Below, piece after piece: positions 23,450-32,247 of a DNA stretch of 35,554 nucleotides. A program made the position numbers and the translations under genes. The notes under the pieces were generated by a model that saw only the letters and a list, made by a program, of their open reading frames with translations, did no database searches and was not told the origin of the DNA. The DNA is from an uncultured Xanthobacter sp. (GTDB lineage Bacteria > Pseudomonadota > Alphaproteobacteria > Rhizobiales > Xanthobacteraceae): positions 1-35,554 of the forward strand of contig CALMSN010000229.1 in the NCBI GenBank assembly GCA_937872325.1. The letters run 5' to 3'. Positions within the stretch are counted from its first letter, which is position 1; every line of letters begins with the position of its first letter.

Positions 23450-23690
23450 CCGGGATGACGACCCGCCGGAGCGGAGCGATTGCGGAACGCAGGACCCGCT
23501 GTTCGCTCCCAGCCGCCGGAGAAGATCCCCACGCAGGCTCCCGGACCATTCAGGCTGATAGCTTCATTGCTTCCGGAGCCTGCGAGCCCGTGCACGAAAG
23601 GAAGCTCCGGACGAAATGGCCCGTCCCGCCTCCTCGCCGGCTGGGGTGTGTTCGAGCAGGACACCAGTCGCTATGGCGATGAGATGGGAC
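23450..23690. other. Spacer between tctA and the IS remnant
   Basis: About 240 bp after tctA with no recognisable gene or terminator hairpin with T-run. Confidence 0.35.
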
Positions 23691-24040
23691 CTAGGCAGTG
23701 TGGACGGACTTGATAAGGATGAAGCTCAAGGCGAGAGCGACGATGGCGGCGACGCCACATCCGGATTTCTCGCAGCACAGGGCTACGCGTTTGAAGCGCT
23801 TGAGCTTTCCGAAGCACTACCCGATACGGGCGCGGCCCCGGCAGCGCTCTTTTAAGAAGAAAGCCGGGGGTTATTTGCATTGGATTTGAACGGGATGGCG
23901 GGTGCGATGCCGCGGGCTCGGGGAAATGCCCGGTTGGCGGTGGCATCATAGCCCTTGTCGGCGAGCTCCGCGCGGCTTCACGTCGGGACCAGGATCCAGC
24001 GGCAGCTTGAACTAAGGGCCGTTCCCGGCCTCGCCGCCTG
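23691..24040 (-). pseudogene. Decayed IS5-type transposase, C-terminal part
   Basis: In shifting minus-strand frames one can read GGEAGNGP-stop-FKLPLDPGPDVKPR, then LADKGYDATANRAFPRARGIAPAIPFKSNANNP, then PPAFFLKERCRGRARIG-stop-CFGKLKRFKRVAL, ending in FILIKSVHTA and a stop at 23691. This order (TGGEA, DKGYDAKANR, GRARIE..GKLKRFKR, ILIKSVHTA) is that of IS5-family DDE transposases common in Rhizobiales. At least two frameshifts and two in-frame stops show it is dead. The N-terminal half and clear terminal repeats are not recognisable. Confidence 0.85.
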
Positions 24041-24261
24041 AACTCCCGTCTGCGACGGCGAGGATCGTCCGATCATCATGCAGGTGAAAACCCCAAAGCC
24101 ACCCGTTTTGAAATGCCACTCGCGACCAGCCGCATAAAGCCGGATCCGGCGCCGCGCTGCATCTTCGGCCACCACCGGGATGGCGCGACGACGGTCGCCG
24201 CGGCGCGGACCATGCAGAGATGGCCCCTTGTGGCTCTGCCCCCCGGACAATCCTGTTGCAA

Positions 24262-24285
24262 TTAATAGACCGATTAGTCTATTAA
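24262..24285. promoter_or_regulatory. NemR/AcuR-like operator upstream of the peroxidase gene
   Basis: TTAATAGAC (24262-24270), six bases CGATTA, GTCTATTAA (24277-24285): perfect 9-bp arms. The core TAGACCGATTAGTCTA closely resembles the TAGACC-N4-GGTCTA box of NemR-type repressors. It lies about 85 nt before the peroxidase start, and the TetR gene two positions downstream is of NemR/AcuR type. Confidence 0.7.
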
Positions 24286-24368
24286 GCGCGAGAAGCCGGG
24301 TGCCGGCCTCGGCGCGCTGGCGCCGGGATCTGGCTGCAGCCGGCCGCCAGCCCCAAGGAGAACAGCAA

Positions 24369-24947
24369 GTGTCAGCGCAAGACCGTCCCGTCAGCCGCTT
24401 CCCCGTTCCCAGCCTCGCCGAGATGCCGGCCGATATCCGCCAGCGGATCGAGGCCGTGCAGGAGAAGTCCGGCTTCATTCCCAACGTCTTCCTGGTGCTG
24501 GCCCATCGGCCGGAAGAGTTCCGCGCCTTCTTCGCCTATCACGACGCGCTGATGGACAAGCCCGGCAACCTCACGAAGGCCGAGCGGGAAATGATCGTCG
24601 TGGCGACCTCGAACGTGAACCAGTGCCAGTATTGCGTGGTGGCTCACGGCGCGATCCTGCGCATCCGCGCCAAGGATCCGCTGATTGCGGATCAGGTGGC
24701 CATCAACTACCGCAAGGCCGACATTACCGCGCGGCAGAAGGCCATGCTCGACTTCGCGATGAAGGTCAGCCAGTCTGCGCAGATGGTGGGCGACGCCGAT
24801 ATCGAGACGCTCAGGACGCACGGCTTCGACGAGGAAGATGCCTGGGATATCGCCGCCATCGCAGCCTTCTTCGGCCTTTCGAACCGCCTGGCGAACGTCA
24901 CCAGCATGCGTCCCAACCCCGAGTTCTACACCCTCGGCCGAGGGTGA
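24369..24947 (+). CDS. AhpD-like peroxidase-related enzyme
   Basis: 192 residues from GTG 24369, with AAGGAG eight bases upstream. Carboxymuconolactone decarboxylase/AhpD fold; the active site is NVNQCQYCVVAHG with Cys86, Cys89 and His93, matching the CxxC-x3-H of alkylhydroperoxidase AhpD. The sequence matches the 'uncharacterised peroxidase-related' subfamily (IPNVFLVLAHRPEEFRAFFAYHDAL). Probably reduces organic peroxides or electrophiles. Followed after 18 nt by its TetR regulator. Confidence 0.88.
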   Translation: MSAQDRPVSRFPVPSLAEMPADIRQRIEAVQEKSGFIPNVFLVLAHRPEEFRAFFAYHDALMDKPGNLTKAEREMIVVATSNVNQCQYCVVAHGAILRIRAKDPLIADQVAINYRKADITARQKAMLDFAMKVSQSAQMVGDADIETLRTHGFDEEDAWDIAAIAAFFGLSNRLANVTSMRPNPEFYTLGRG

Positions 24948-24965
24948 GCGCAGATCCGAGGGATC

Positions 24966-25637
24966 GTGAGCAAAGACATCGCAAGCTTTCGCGATGCCGC
25001 CGATCATCCGGCGGCTCCCCGCCGCCGCGGCCGCCCGCCGCGGGGCGAGGCGCGGCTGGCCGACGCTCGCGAGCGGCTGCTGCGTGAGGGCGTTGCCATG
25101 TTGACCGAGCGGGGCTTCAGCGCCGTGGGGCTGGACGAGGTTCTCAGCGCCGTCAGCGTTCCGAAGGGCTCGTTTTACCACTATTTCGGCAGCAAGGCGG
25201 AGTTTGGACTGGCGCTGGTCGATGCCTATGCCGCCTATTTCGCGGGCAAGCTCGATCGCTGGTTCCTGGATGAAAGCCTTGCGCCGCTGGCGCGCCTGCG
25301 CGGCTTCATCGCCGATGCGCGCGCAGGCATGGCGCGTTTCGACTACCGCCGCGGCTGCCTGGTGGGCAACCTGGGGCAGGAGATCAGCGCGCTCCCGGCC
25401 CCGTTCCGCGAGCGGCTGGCCTCGGTCTTCGCCGATTGGGAAGCCCGCACAGCGCGCTGCCTGGCAGCGGCGAAAGGCGCGGGCGAGATCGCCCCTCACA
25501 GCGATTGCGCGCGCCTTGCCACCTTCTTCTGGATCGGCTGGGAGGGCGCGGTGCTGCGCGCCAAGCTGGAGCACAGTCCCCTGCCCCTGGATCAGTTTGC
25601 CGACGGCTTCTTCGCCTTGATCGAGCACCGTCCCTGA
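24966..25637 (+). CDS. TetR-family regulator, NemR/AcuR type
   Basis: 223 residues from GTG 24966. The N-terminal HTH (about 35-85: LLREGVAMLTERGFSAVGLDEVLSAVSVPKGSFYHYFGSKAEF) is typical TetR. The C-terminal part holds RRGCLVGNLGQEISA; the cysteine (Cys131) in this context corresponds to the redox/electrophile-sensing cysteine of NemR-like repressors. With the operator upstream of the operon, it likely represses itself and the peroxidase until Cys131 is modified. A 20-residue Arg/Pro-rich extension precedes the HTH. Confidence 0.88.
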   Translation: MSKDIASFRDAADHPAAPRRRGRPPRGEARLADARERLLREGVAMLTERGFSAVGLDEVLSAVSVPKGSFYHYFGSKAEFGLALVDAYAAYFAGKLDRWFLDESLAPLARLRGFIADARAGMARFDYRRGCLVGNLGQEISALPAPFRERLASVFADWEARTARCLAAAKGAGEIAPHSDCARLATFFWIGWEGAVLRAKLEHSPLPLDQFADGFFALIEHRP

Positions 25638-25714
25638 GGCCGCCCAATCGCCCTGCGCGGTCATCGCCCTGCCCCGCTTCTTGACGGGCGCCCCCTCGGG
25701 GCATCGGTCAGCGC

Positions 25715-26404
25715 TCAGTCCGCCCCGTCGTCTTCCGCAAAGCGGCGCAGCGCCGCGACATCGGTGATGGTGATCGAGCGATAGCCGTTCTCCAGCCAGC
25801 CGGCGTCGGAAAATCGCTTCAGCGCCGCGTTGACCTGCTTGCGCGAGGCGTTCGCCATCACGCCGACCTCCGTCTGGATGAGCGGGATCGGCACCTCTCC
25901 GATCCAGGTGGTGCGCTGGAGCACCGAGGCGATGCGGCGATCCGCGTCCGGCTTCTGCAAATCGTGGATGACCCGCAGCAGGAACTCGACGCTCATCATC
26001 AAGATGACCGCGACGTGGTGGGTGACCTGCGGATCGCGCGCTGCCATCTGGTCGAGAGCGTCGATGGGAAGGTGCAGCATGGTGGTGTCCACCGCCGCCC
26101 GCAGCTCGCCGCGCCTCGGCTTGCGGGTAAGGAAGCAGGCCTCCCCGGTCCAATGGCCGGGCACGCCGAGCAGGATCAGGCGCGGCGTCTGCCCCGCCGG
26201 CGCGATGCTGACGCTGACGGTGCCGCTGACCAGCCCGTAGAGACCACCCATCGGGTCGCCCAGGTGGAAGACCGGCTCGCCCGCGGGGATGTGGGCCAGG
26301 ACGGAGCGCCGCAGAACCTCGGCCCGGAACGGCTCCGGCACCAGGGGGAGCCAGCCGCGCTCGCTGACGATGCGGTCGGCATGGGCTCTCGTGATCGGCG
26401 CCAT
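25715..26404 (-). CDS. Crp/Fnr-family transcriptional regulator
   Basis: 229 residues. Residues about 25-130 form a cyclic-nucleotide-binding-like barrel (HLGDPMGGLYGLVSGTVSVSI). The C-terminus is a Crp-type winged helix (VPIPLIQTEVGVMANASRKQVNAALKRFSDAGWLE). There is no N-terminal cysteine cluster for an iron-sulfur centre, so not a true FNR; the effector is unknown. Divergent from the DUF1254 pair, with a strong inverted repeat at its own promoter. Confidence 0.9.
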   Translation of the reverse strand: MAPITRAHADRIVSERGWLPLVPEPFRAEVLRRSVLAHIPAGEPVFHLGDPMGGLYGLVSGTVSVSIAPAGQTPRLILLGVPGHWTGEACFLTRKPRRGELRAAVDTTMLHLPIDALDQMAARDPQVTHHVAVILMMSVEFLLRVIHDLQKPDADRRIASVLQRTTWIGEVPIPLIQTEVGVMANASRKQVNAALKRFSDAGWLENGYRSITITDVAALRRFAEDDGAD

Positions 26405-26418
26405 CGAATTGCTCTCCG

Positions 26419-26440
26419 ATTTGTCCGATTCAGGACAAAT
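26419..26440. promoter_or_regulatory. Crp/Fnr-type palindrome at the regulator's promoter
   Basis: ATTTGTCC (26419-26426), six bases GATTCA, GGACAAAT (26433-26440): perfect 8-bp arms with the 22-bp overall layout of Crp/Fnr sites. It begins 15 nt upstream of the regulator start, fitting autorepression and possibly control of the divergent DUF1254 genes. Confidence 0.65.
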
Positions 26441-26906
26441 GCCCTCCCCCGGATGTGCAACCTAGCCGGACCGGAGCGCGGCAATGGCCGCTCCCACTCG
26501 AGCTCATCGGCGCCGCCGGGTCGGGCGCCAAGTATCATCCGTCGAATTGGCGTGTCTATCCTCGAGATGCATATCGACGCCCTCGACCCTGATCGTATTC
26601 AAGTCACATCCAGTCTCATTCGCATTCTTAAATCGCGTCGGATCAAAACTTTATAGCGTTATAGAAAATATCATCCAAGATGATGACGCAATAAAATAGG
26701 ATCCAATACTATGACACCGCCACGCGACTTCCATGAGGACGCCCCGCGCTCAAGTTGATGCCGCACCGCAGCAGGCATCAACCGGGCAGGCGCGGCATTC
26801 GGCGAATGGCCGCAACACGGGGATGATCGCCCCATCGGCGGCGCCGGCGCCCATCCGGCGGGCTGGGTTCGAGCGCTCAGCAGTTCCGTTCCAAGGAGAG
26901 TTGGAT
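26441..26906. other. 466-bp intergenic region upstream of the DUF1254 pair
   Basis: Contains an AT-rich patch (26630-26710) with a 6-bp hairpin ATCATC-CAA-GATGAT (26670-26684) and short TATAG repeats. No gene is recognisable. It probably holds the promoter of the DUF1254 operon. Confidence 0.4.
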
Positions 26907-28397
26907 ATGCCGCCCATCAACGATCTTTCCCGTCCGTGCCGGGATCGTGGCCAGCGCGATGGCCGTCGAGCGCCCGCCATGCGGCACGCGCTGGCGGGGC
27001 TGGCGATGGCCGTCGGCGTGGCGGCCGGCCTTGCCGGTGCGGCGCAGGCGCAATCGGCCAGGCCCGCTTTGACGGCCGACCAGGCGTATGCGCTGGCGCG
27101 CGAGGCCTATCTCTACGCCTACCCGATCGTCTCCATGGAGGCGACCATGCGCCAGGCCAGCAACGTGCCCGACGCCAAGAGCGTCAACATGCGCGCGCCG
27201 CTCAACCAGTTCGCCCACGCCCGCGCCTATCCCAAGGCGGACGAGAAGGACGTGGTGCGCTTCAACTTCGACACCCTCTATTCCTTCGCCTGGCTCGATC
27301 TTTCCAAGGAACCGGTGATCGTCTCGGTGCCGGACATGGACGATCGCTACTACCTGCTGCCCATGCTCGACATGTGGACCGACGTGTTCGCGGTGGTGGG
27401 CACCCGCACCACCGGCAACGGGGCGGGAAACTACGCCCTGGTCGGGCCCGGCTGGACCGGCACCCTGCCCGAGGGCGTCACCATGATCGCGGCGCCGACG
27501 CCGAACATCTGGATCCTGGGGCGCACCAAGACCGACGGCCCGGCGGACTATGCCAACGTCCACAAGGTGCAGGACGGCTATCGCCTGACCCCGCTTTCGC
27601 AATGGGGCAAGCCCGCCGCGCCGCCGGCCGGCGCCGCCATCGACCCGGCGGTGGACGACCGCACCCCACCACTGGTGCAGGTGGACCGCCTCGATGGCGT
27701 CGCCATGCTCTCGCGGCTCGCCGCGCTGCTCGAAAAGAACCCGCCGCACCCCAATGACGTTCCGATGCTGCTCCGCCTGCGGGGCCTCGGCATCGAGCCC
27801 GGCAAGCCGTTCGACCCCTCGAAGCTGGATGCCGCCACCGTGGCGGCCATCAACAAGGCGGCCAGGGACACGCTCGAGGGCATGCAGGCGGCCTGGGAGC
27901 GCTCCGGCAAGGTCGTGAACGGCTGGACCCTGCAGAACGACAATATCGGCACCTACGGCACCTCCTACCTGAAGCGCGCCCTCATCGCGAAGGGCGGGCT
28001 GGGCGCGAACCTGCCGGAGGACGCCGTGTATCCGACCGCGGCCTTCGACGGCGCGGCCCTGCCCCTGACCGGCGACAACCGGTATGTGCTGCACTTCGAC
28101 AAGGCCGCCCTGCCGCCGGCGGACGCGTTCTGGTCCATCACCATGTACGACATGGATGGCTTCCAGGTGCCGAACCCGCTCGGCCGGTTCTCCCTGAGCA
28201 GCCACGACCGGCTCGCCTTCAACGCCGACGGCTCGCTCGACATCCATGTGCAGGCGCAGAGCCCCGGCAAGGAGAAGGAGGCCAACTGGCTTCCCGCACC
28301 CAGGGGGCAGTTCCAGCCGACCATGCGGCTTTATTCCCCCCGCGCGGTGGTTCTCGACGGAACCTGGGCGCCGCCCGCCTTCAAGAAGCTGCCATAG
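26907..28397 (+). CDS. Exported DUF1254/DUF1214 protein, copy 1
   Basis: 496 residues from ATG 26907, chosen for AAGGAG eight bases upstream; ATG 26979 would start right at the signal peptide. The signal hydrophobic core (LAGLAMAVGVAAGLAGAAQAQS) follows an unusually long Arg-rich leader. DUF1254 occupies the first half (YLYAYPIVSMEATMR, APLNQFAHARAYP, YYLLPMLDMWTDVFAVVGTRTTGNG) and DUF1214 the C-terminal third (LPPADAFWSITMYDMDG, SSHDRLAFNADGSLDIH, NWLPAP). Function unknown; periplasmic. Tandem with a diverged paralogue. Confidence 0.88.
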   Translation: MPPINDLSRPCRDRGQRDGRRAPAMRHALAGLAMAVGVAAGLAGAAQAQSARPALTADQAYALAREAYLYAYPIVSMEATMRQASNVPDAKSVNMRAPLNQFAHARAYPKADEKDVVRFNFDTLYSFAWLDLSKEPVIVSVPDMDDRYYLLPMLDMWTDVFAVVGTRTTGNGAGNYALVGPGWTGTLPEGVTMIAAPTPNIWILGRTKTDGPADYANVHKVQDGYRLTPLSQWGKPAAPPAGAAIDPAVDDRTPPLVQVDRLDGVAMLSRLAALLEKNPPHPNDVPMLLRLRGLGIEPGKPFDPSKLDAATVAAINKAARDTLEGMQAAWERSGKVVNGWTLQNDNIGTYGTSYLKRALIAKGGLGANLPEDAVYPTAAFDGAALPLTGDNRYVLHFDKAALPPADAFWSITMYDMDGFQVPNPLGRFSLSSHDRLAFNADGSLDIHVQAQSPGKEKEANWLPAPRGQFQPTMRLYSPRAVVLDGTWAPPAFKKLP

Positions 28398-28451
28398 GGG
28401 CCGGGCCGTCCCGCCCCGAGGCCCACGATGCCACAACCCGGAGGACCTTTC

Positions 28452-29858
28452 ATGAGGATGAGCCTGTTCGCCGCCGGTGCGGTGATGCTCGCCGGCGCCC
28501 TGACGCTGGCGCCGAGCGCGCATGCCCAGGCGCCGGTCTCGGCGGAAGACGCCCGCGAGATCGCCCGCGATGCGTATGTCTACGCCTATCCGCTGGTGCT
28601 GATGGAAGTGAGCGGCAAGGTCGCGACGAACGTCGCCGCGCCGCCGGGCAACACCGATGCGCCGCTCAACCAGTTCGGCCACGCCCGCGCGTTCCCCGAT
28701 CCCGCCTTCACCGTGGTGGTGCGGCCGAATGCCGACACGCTCTATTCGTCGCTGATCTACGACGTGGCGAAGGAACCGCTGGTGGTCACCGTGCCGGATT
28801 CCGGCGGGCGCTACTACCTGCTGCCGATGCTCGACAAATGGTCGGACGTGTTCGCGGTGCCGGGCTCGCGCACCACCGGCAACGGGGCGCAGACCTTCGC
28901 CATCGTCGGGCCGGGCTGGCGGGGCGAGCTGCCCGCCGGGGTGACGCGCTACGACAGCCCCACCGCCGGCGGCTGGATCGGCGGGCGGGTGCAGACCAAC
29001 GGCAAGACCGACTATGCGGCGGTCCACGCCTTCCAAGGCGGTCTCACGGCGGTGCCGCTGAGTGCCTACGGCAAGCCGTTCCCCCCGCCGAAGGGCCCGG
29101 TGGACGCCAAGCTCGACATGAGCGCGCCGCCGGACCAGGTGGACAGGATGGACGGCGCCGCCTTCTTCGCCCTGTTCGCGGAGCTGATGAAGAAGAACCC
29201 GCCCCACGCCAACGATTATCCGATCCTCGACCGGATGCGGCGGATCGGCATCGCGCCCGGCCAGAGCTATGTTCCCTCGGCGCAATCGAAGGCGGTGCAG
29301 GAGGCGATCGCCGCCGCCCCGGCCGAGGCGCTGCCGCGCATCAAGGCGGCGTGGAGCCATGCCGGCGTGCTGGCCAACGGCTGGCGCACCAACCTGACCG
29401 CCATCGGCACCTATGGCACGGACTACCTGCACCGGGCCGGCGTCGCCTTCGGCGGGCTGGGCGCGAATGCGCCGGAGGACGCGGTCTATCCGACCGCCTT
29501 CGCGGATTCCGAGGGCCGCCCCCTCGATAGCGGCCGGCGCTACGTCATGCACTTCACCAAGGCGCAGCTCCCGCCGGTGCGCGCCTTCTGGTCGCTCACC
29601 ATGTATGACGAGCGCCAGCTCTTCACTGAGAACCCCATCGGCCGCTACGCGATCGGCGACCGTGACACGCTGGCGTTCAATCCCGACGGCTCCCTCGATC
29701 TCCTCATCCAGCGCGGCTCCCCTGGAAAGGACAAGGAAGCCAACTGGCTGCCGGCGCCCGCGAGCGGCAACTTCACCATGAACATGCGCCTGTACTGGCC
29801 GCAGGCCGGGATCATCGCGGGGGATTGGTCGCCCCCGCCCGTCCGGCGCGTGGACTGA
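28452..29858 (+). CDS. Exported DUF1254/DUF1214 protein, copy 2
   Basis: 468 residues from ATG 28452 (GGAGGA six bases upstream). Signal peptide MRMSLFAAGAVMLAGALTLAPSAHA-QA. The same domain order as copy 1, with shared blocks APLNQFGHARAFP, YYLLPMLDKWSDVFAVPGSRTTGNG and GGLGANAPEDAVYPTAF, and NWLPAPASGNF near the end. The two are clear but not recent duplicates. 54 nt separate them, so they form an operon. Confidence 0.88.
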   Translation: MRMSLFAAGAVMLAGALTLAPSAHAQAPVSAEDAREIARDAYVYAYPLVLMEVSGKVATNVAAPPGNTDAPLNQFGHARAFPDPAFTVVVRPNADTLYSSLIYDVAKEPLVVTVPDSGGRYYLLPMLDKWSDVFAVPGSRTTGNGAQTFAIVGPGWRGELPAGVTRYDSPTAGGWIGGRVQTNGKTDYAAVHAFQGGLTAVPLSAYGKPFPPPKGPVDAKLDMSAPPDQVDRMDGAAFFALFAELMKKNPPHANDYPILDRMRRIGIAPGQSYVPSAQSKAVQEAIAAAPAEALPRIKAAWSHAGVLANGWRTNLTAIGTYGTDYLHRAGVAFGGLGANAPEDAVYPTAFADSEGRPLDSGRRYVMHFTKAQLPPVRAFWSLTMYDERQLFTENPIGRYAIGDRDTLAFNPDGSLDLLIQRGSPGKDKEANWLPAPASGNFTMNMRLYWPQAGIIAGDWSPPPVRRVD

Positions 29859-29872
29859 GGCCAATGCCCCGC

Positions 29873-29895
29873 CGGCCCCGGTCAAGCCGGGGCCG
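29873..29895 (+). terminator. Strong GC hairpin after the DUF1254 pair
   Basis: CGGCCCCGG (29873-29881), loop TCAAG, CCGGGGCCG (29887-29895): a 9-bp perfect stem 14 nt after the stop. It lacks a T-run, so termination may need Rho or be partial. The rest of 29,859-30,087 is very GC-rich with no gene seen. Confidence 0.5.
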
Positions 29896-30087
29896 ATGGC
29901 CGGGGCGCCCGCAGGGCTGATGGAAACCGCGGCGCGGCGCCCTGTGCCGGTGCAGGCCGCTCCGCCCGCGGGACGTCCGGGAGGGCGGCCGCGCGCCCCG
30001 GCCGCCGGGCCCCGGACGGGGGCGCGGACCCGGGGCCTGCGTTGAGTTGGTTGAATTCGAAGCTGCCGAGTCTTATGCGTTGACGCC

Positions 30088-32121
30088 ATGGACACCCTGG
30101 CCGAAGTCGCGACACCGTTGCTTTCCCTATCCCGCCACCTGCCGCATTCCGGCGGGGCGGCGCCGTTCCTGCCCATGAGCCGCGCCGAGATGACGGCGCT
30201 CGGCTGGGATGCCTGCGACATCGTGCTGGTGACCGGCGACGCCTATGTGGATCATCCCAGCTTCGGCATGGCGATCATCGGCCGGCTGCTGGAGGCCCAG
30301 GGCTTCCGGGTCGGCATCATCTCCCAGCCGGACTGGCAGTCCGCGGAACCGTTCAAGGCGCTGGGCAAGCCCAGGCTGTTCTTCGGCGTCACGGGCGGCA
30401 ACATGGACTCGATGGTCAACCGCTACACGGCGGACCGCCGGCTGCGCCACGACGACGCCTACACCCCCGGCGGCGAGGGCGGCCGGCGGCCGGACCGCTC
30501 CACCATCGTCTACACGCAACGCTGCCGCGAGGCGTTCAAGGACGTGCCGATCGTGCTCGGCGGCATCGAGGCCTCGCTGCGCCGGATCGCCCATTACGAC
30601 TACTGGTCCGAGAAGGTGCGCCGCTCGATCCTGGCGGACGCCAAGGCCGACCTGCTCATCTACGGCAATGCCGAGCGTGCGGTGGTGGAGGTGGCCAACC
30701 GGCTCGCCGCCGGCGATGCGCCGCGCGATCTTCATTCCATCCGCGGCGTCGCATTATTCCGCCGGGTGCCGGAGCACTATACCGAGCTTCACGCCGACGA
30801 TCTGGACTGCGCCGATGAAGGCGCGAGCCGCCTGCCCGGCGCCACGGTGATCCGTCTGCCGGCCTACGAGCAGGCCGAGGTGGATCGCGAAGCCTATGCC
30901 CGCGCCTCGCGGGTGCTGCACCGGGAAGCCAACCCCGGCAATGCGCGCCCGCTCGTCCAGCGCCACGGCGACCGCGACCTGTGGCTCAATCCGCCGCCGA
31001 TCCCGCTCACCACCGCCGAGATGGATGCGGTCTACGACCTGCCCTACGCCCGCGCCCCGCACCCCGCCTACGGCGATGCGAAGATCCCGGCGTGGGACAT
31101 GATCAAGTTCTCGGTCACCATCATGCGCGGCTGCTTCGGCGGCTGCACCTTCTGCTCCATCACCGAGCATGAGGGGCGCGTCATCCAGAACCGCTCGGAA
31201 GGCTCGATCCTGCGCGAGATCGAGGAGATCCGGGACAGGACGCCGGGCTTCACCGGCGTGATCTCGGACATCGGCGGGCCGACCGCCAACATGTACCGGA
31301 TGGCCTGCAAGGATCCCAAGATCGAGGCGGCCTGCCGGCTGCCGTCCTGCGTCTTTCCCGACATCTGCCCGAACCTCAACACCTCCCACGACGACCTGAT
31401 CCGGCTCTACCGCAAGGTGCGCGAGGTGAACGGGGTCAAGAAGGTGATGGTCGCCTCCGGCGTGCGCTACGACCTGGCGGTGAAGAGTCCCGAATATATC
31501 AAGGAGCTGGTGACCCACCATGTGGGCGGCTACCTGAAGATCGCGCCCGAGCACACCGAGCGCGGCCCGCTCGACAAGATGATGAAGCCGGGCATCGGCA
31601 CTTATGATCGCTTCAAGGAGATGTTCGAGGCCGCGGTGAAGCAGGCCGGCAAGAAATACTATCTCATCCCGTATTTCATCGCCGCGCATCCGGGCACGAC
31701 CGACGAGGACATGATGAACCTCGCGCTCTGGCTCAAGAAGAACCGCTACCGCGCCGATCAGGTGCAGACCTTCCTGCCGTCTCCCATGGCCACCGCCACC
31801 GCCATGTACCATACCGGCCTCAACCCGCTGCGCGCCGTGCGGCGCGGGGCCAGCGACAAGGTGACGACCGTCACCGGCCTGCGGCAGCGCCGGTTGCACA
31901 AGGCGTTCCTGCGCTATCACGACCCCGACAACTGGCCGCTCCTGCGCGAGGCGCTGAAGGAGATGGGCCGGGCGGATTTGATCGGCCCGCGGCCGGACCA
32001 GCTCGTCCCCGCCCACCAGCCGCCCGGCACCGGTAAGGCCGCCGGCACCCCGCGCCCCACGCGCCGGGCGGTGGGAACACAGCGCTTCACCACGAAGGGC
32101 ACGCCGCTGCTGCGCAAGTAA
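30088..32121 (+). CDS. YgiQ-family radical SAM protein
   Basis: 677 residues. N-terminal B12-binding-like domain ([41 protein letters not shown]), then the radical SAM core with the [4Fe-4S] ligands Cys349, Cys353 and Cys356 in [19 protein letters not shown]. The C-terminal part ([20 protein letters not shown]) and a basic Pro/Arg-rich tail follow. Widespread and conserved but the reaction is not established. A 9-residue stretch before LSRHLP differs from the family start, so a later ATG is possible. Confidence 0.92.
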   Translation: MDTLAEVATPLLSLSRHLPHSGGAAPFLPMSRAEMTALGWDACDIVLVTGDAYVDHPSFGMAIIGRLLEAQGFRVGIISQPDWQSAEPFKALGKPRLFFGVTGGNMDSMVNRYTADRRLRHDDAYTPGGEGGRRPDRSTIVYTQRCREAFKDVPIVLGGIEASLRRIAHYDYWSEKVRRSILADAKADLLIYGNAERAVVEVANRLAAGDAPRDLHSIRGVALFRRVPEHYTELHADDLDCADEGASRLPGATVIRLPAYEQAEVDREAYARASRVLHREANPGNARPLVQRHGDRDLWLNPPPIPLTTAEMDAVYDLPYARAPHPAYGDAKIPAWDMIKFSVTIMRGCFGGCTFCSITEHEGRVIQNRSEGSILREIEEIRDRTPGFTGVISDIGGPTANMYRMACKDPKIEAACRLPSCVFPDICPNLNTSHDDLIRLYRKVREVNGVKKVMVASGVRYDLAVKSPEYIKELVTHHVGGYLKIAPEHTERGPLDKMMKPGIGTYDRFKEMFEAAVKQAGKKYYLIPYFIAAHPGTTDEDMMNLALWLKKNRYRADQVQTFLPSPMATATAMYHTGLNPLRAVRRGASDKVTTVTGLRQRRLHKAFLRYHDPDNWPLLREALKEMGRADLIGPRPDQLVPAHQPPGTGKAAGTPRPTRRAVGTQRFTTKGTPLLRK

Positions 32122-32126
32122 TCCCA

Positions 32127-32151
32127 CCGGCCCGGTCCCCGACCGGGCCGG
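32127..32151. terminator. Convergent-gene terminator hairpin
   Basis: CCGGCCCGGTC (32127-32137), loop CCC, GACCGGGCCGG (32141-32151): an 11-bp perfect stem just after the YgiQ stop and before the convergent methyltransferase stop. No T-run on the plus strand; it may serve both genes. Confidence 0.55.
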
Positions 32152-32247
32152 GTTCAGGCGCCGCGCGGGCTCAAGCAAACACCATCGGCCATCCGCACCG
32201 CCCTTTGGCATAGACCCGCGCTGGTTGCGGCGGGCCGGGGGGCCGGC

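Noticed and set aside
23978..24484. A 168-codon minus-strand frame over the IS remnant and the peroxidase start
   Set aside because: It overlaps decayed transposase in a different frame and the supported peroxidase gene; no domain visible.
26877..30221. A 1,114-codon open frame opposite the two DUF1254 genes
   Set aside because: It is the antisense of two clear protein genes in GC-rich DNA, is dominated by Arg, Gly, Ala and His, and has no domain features.
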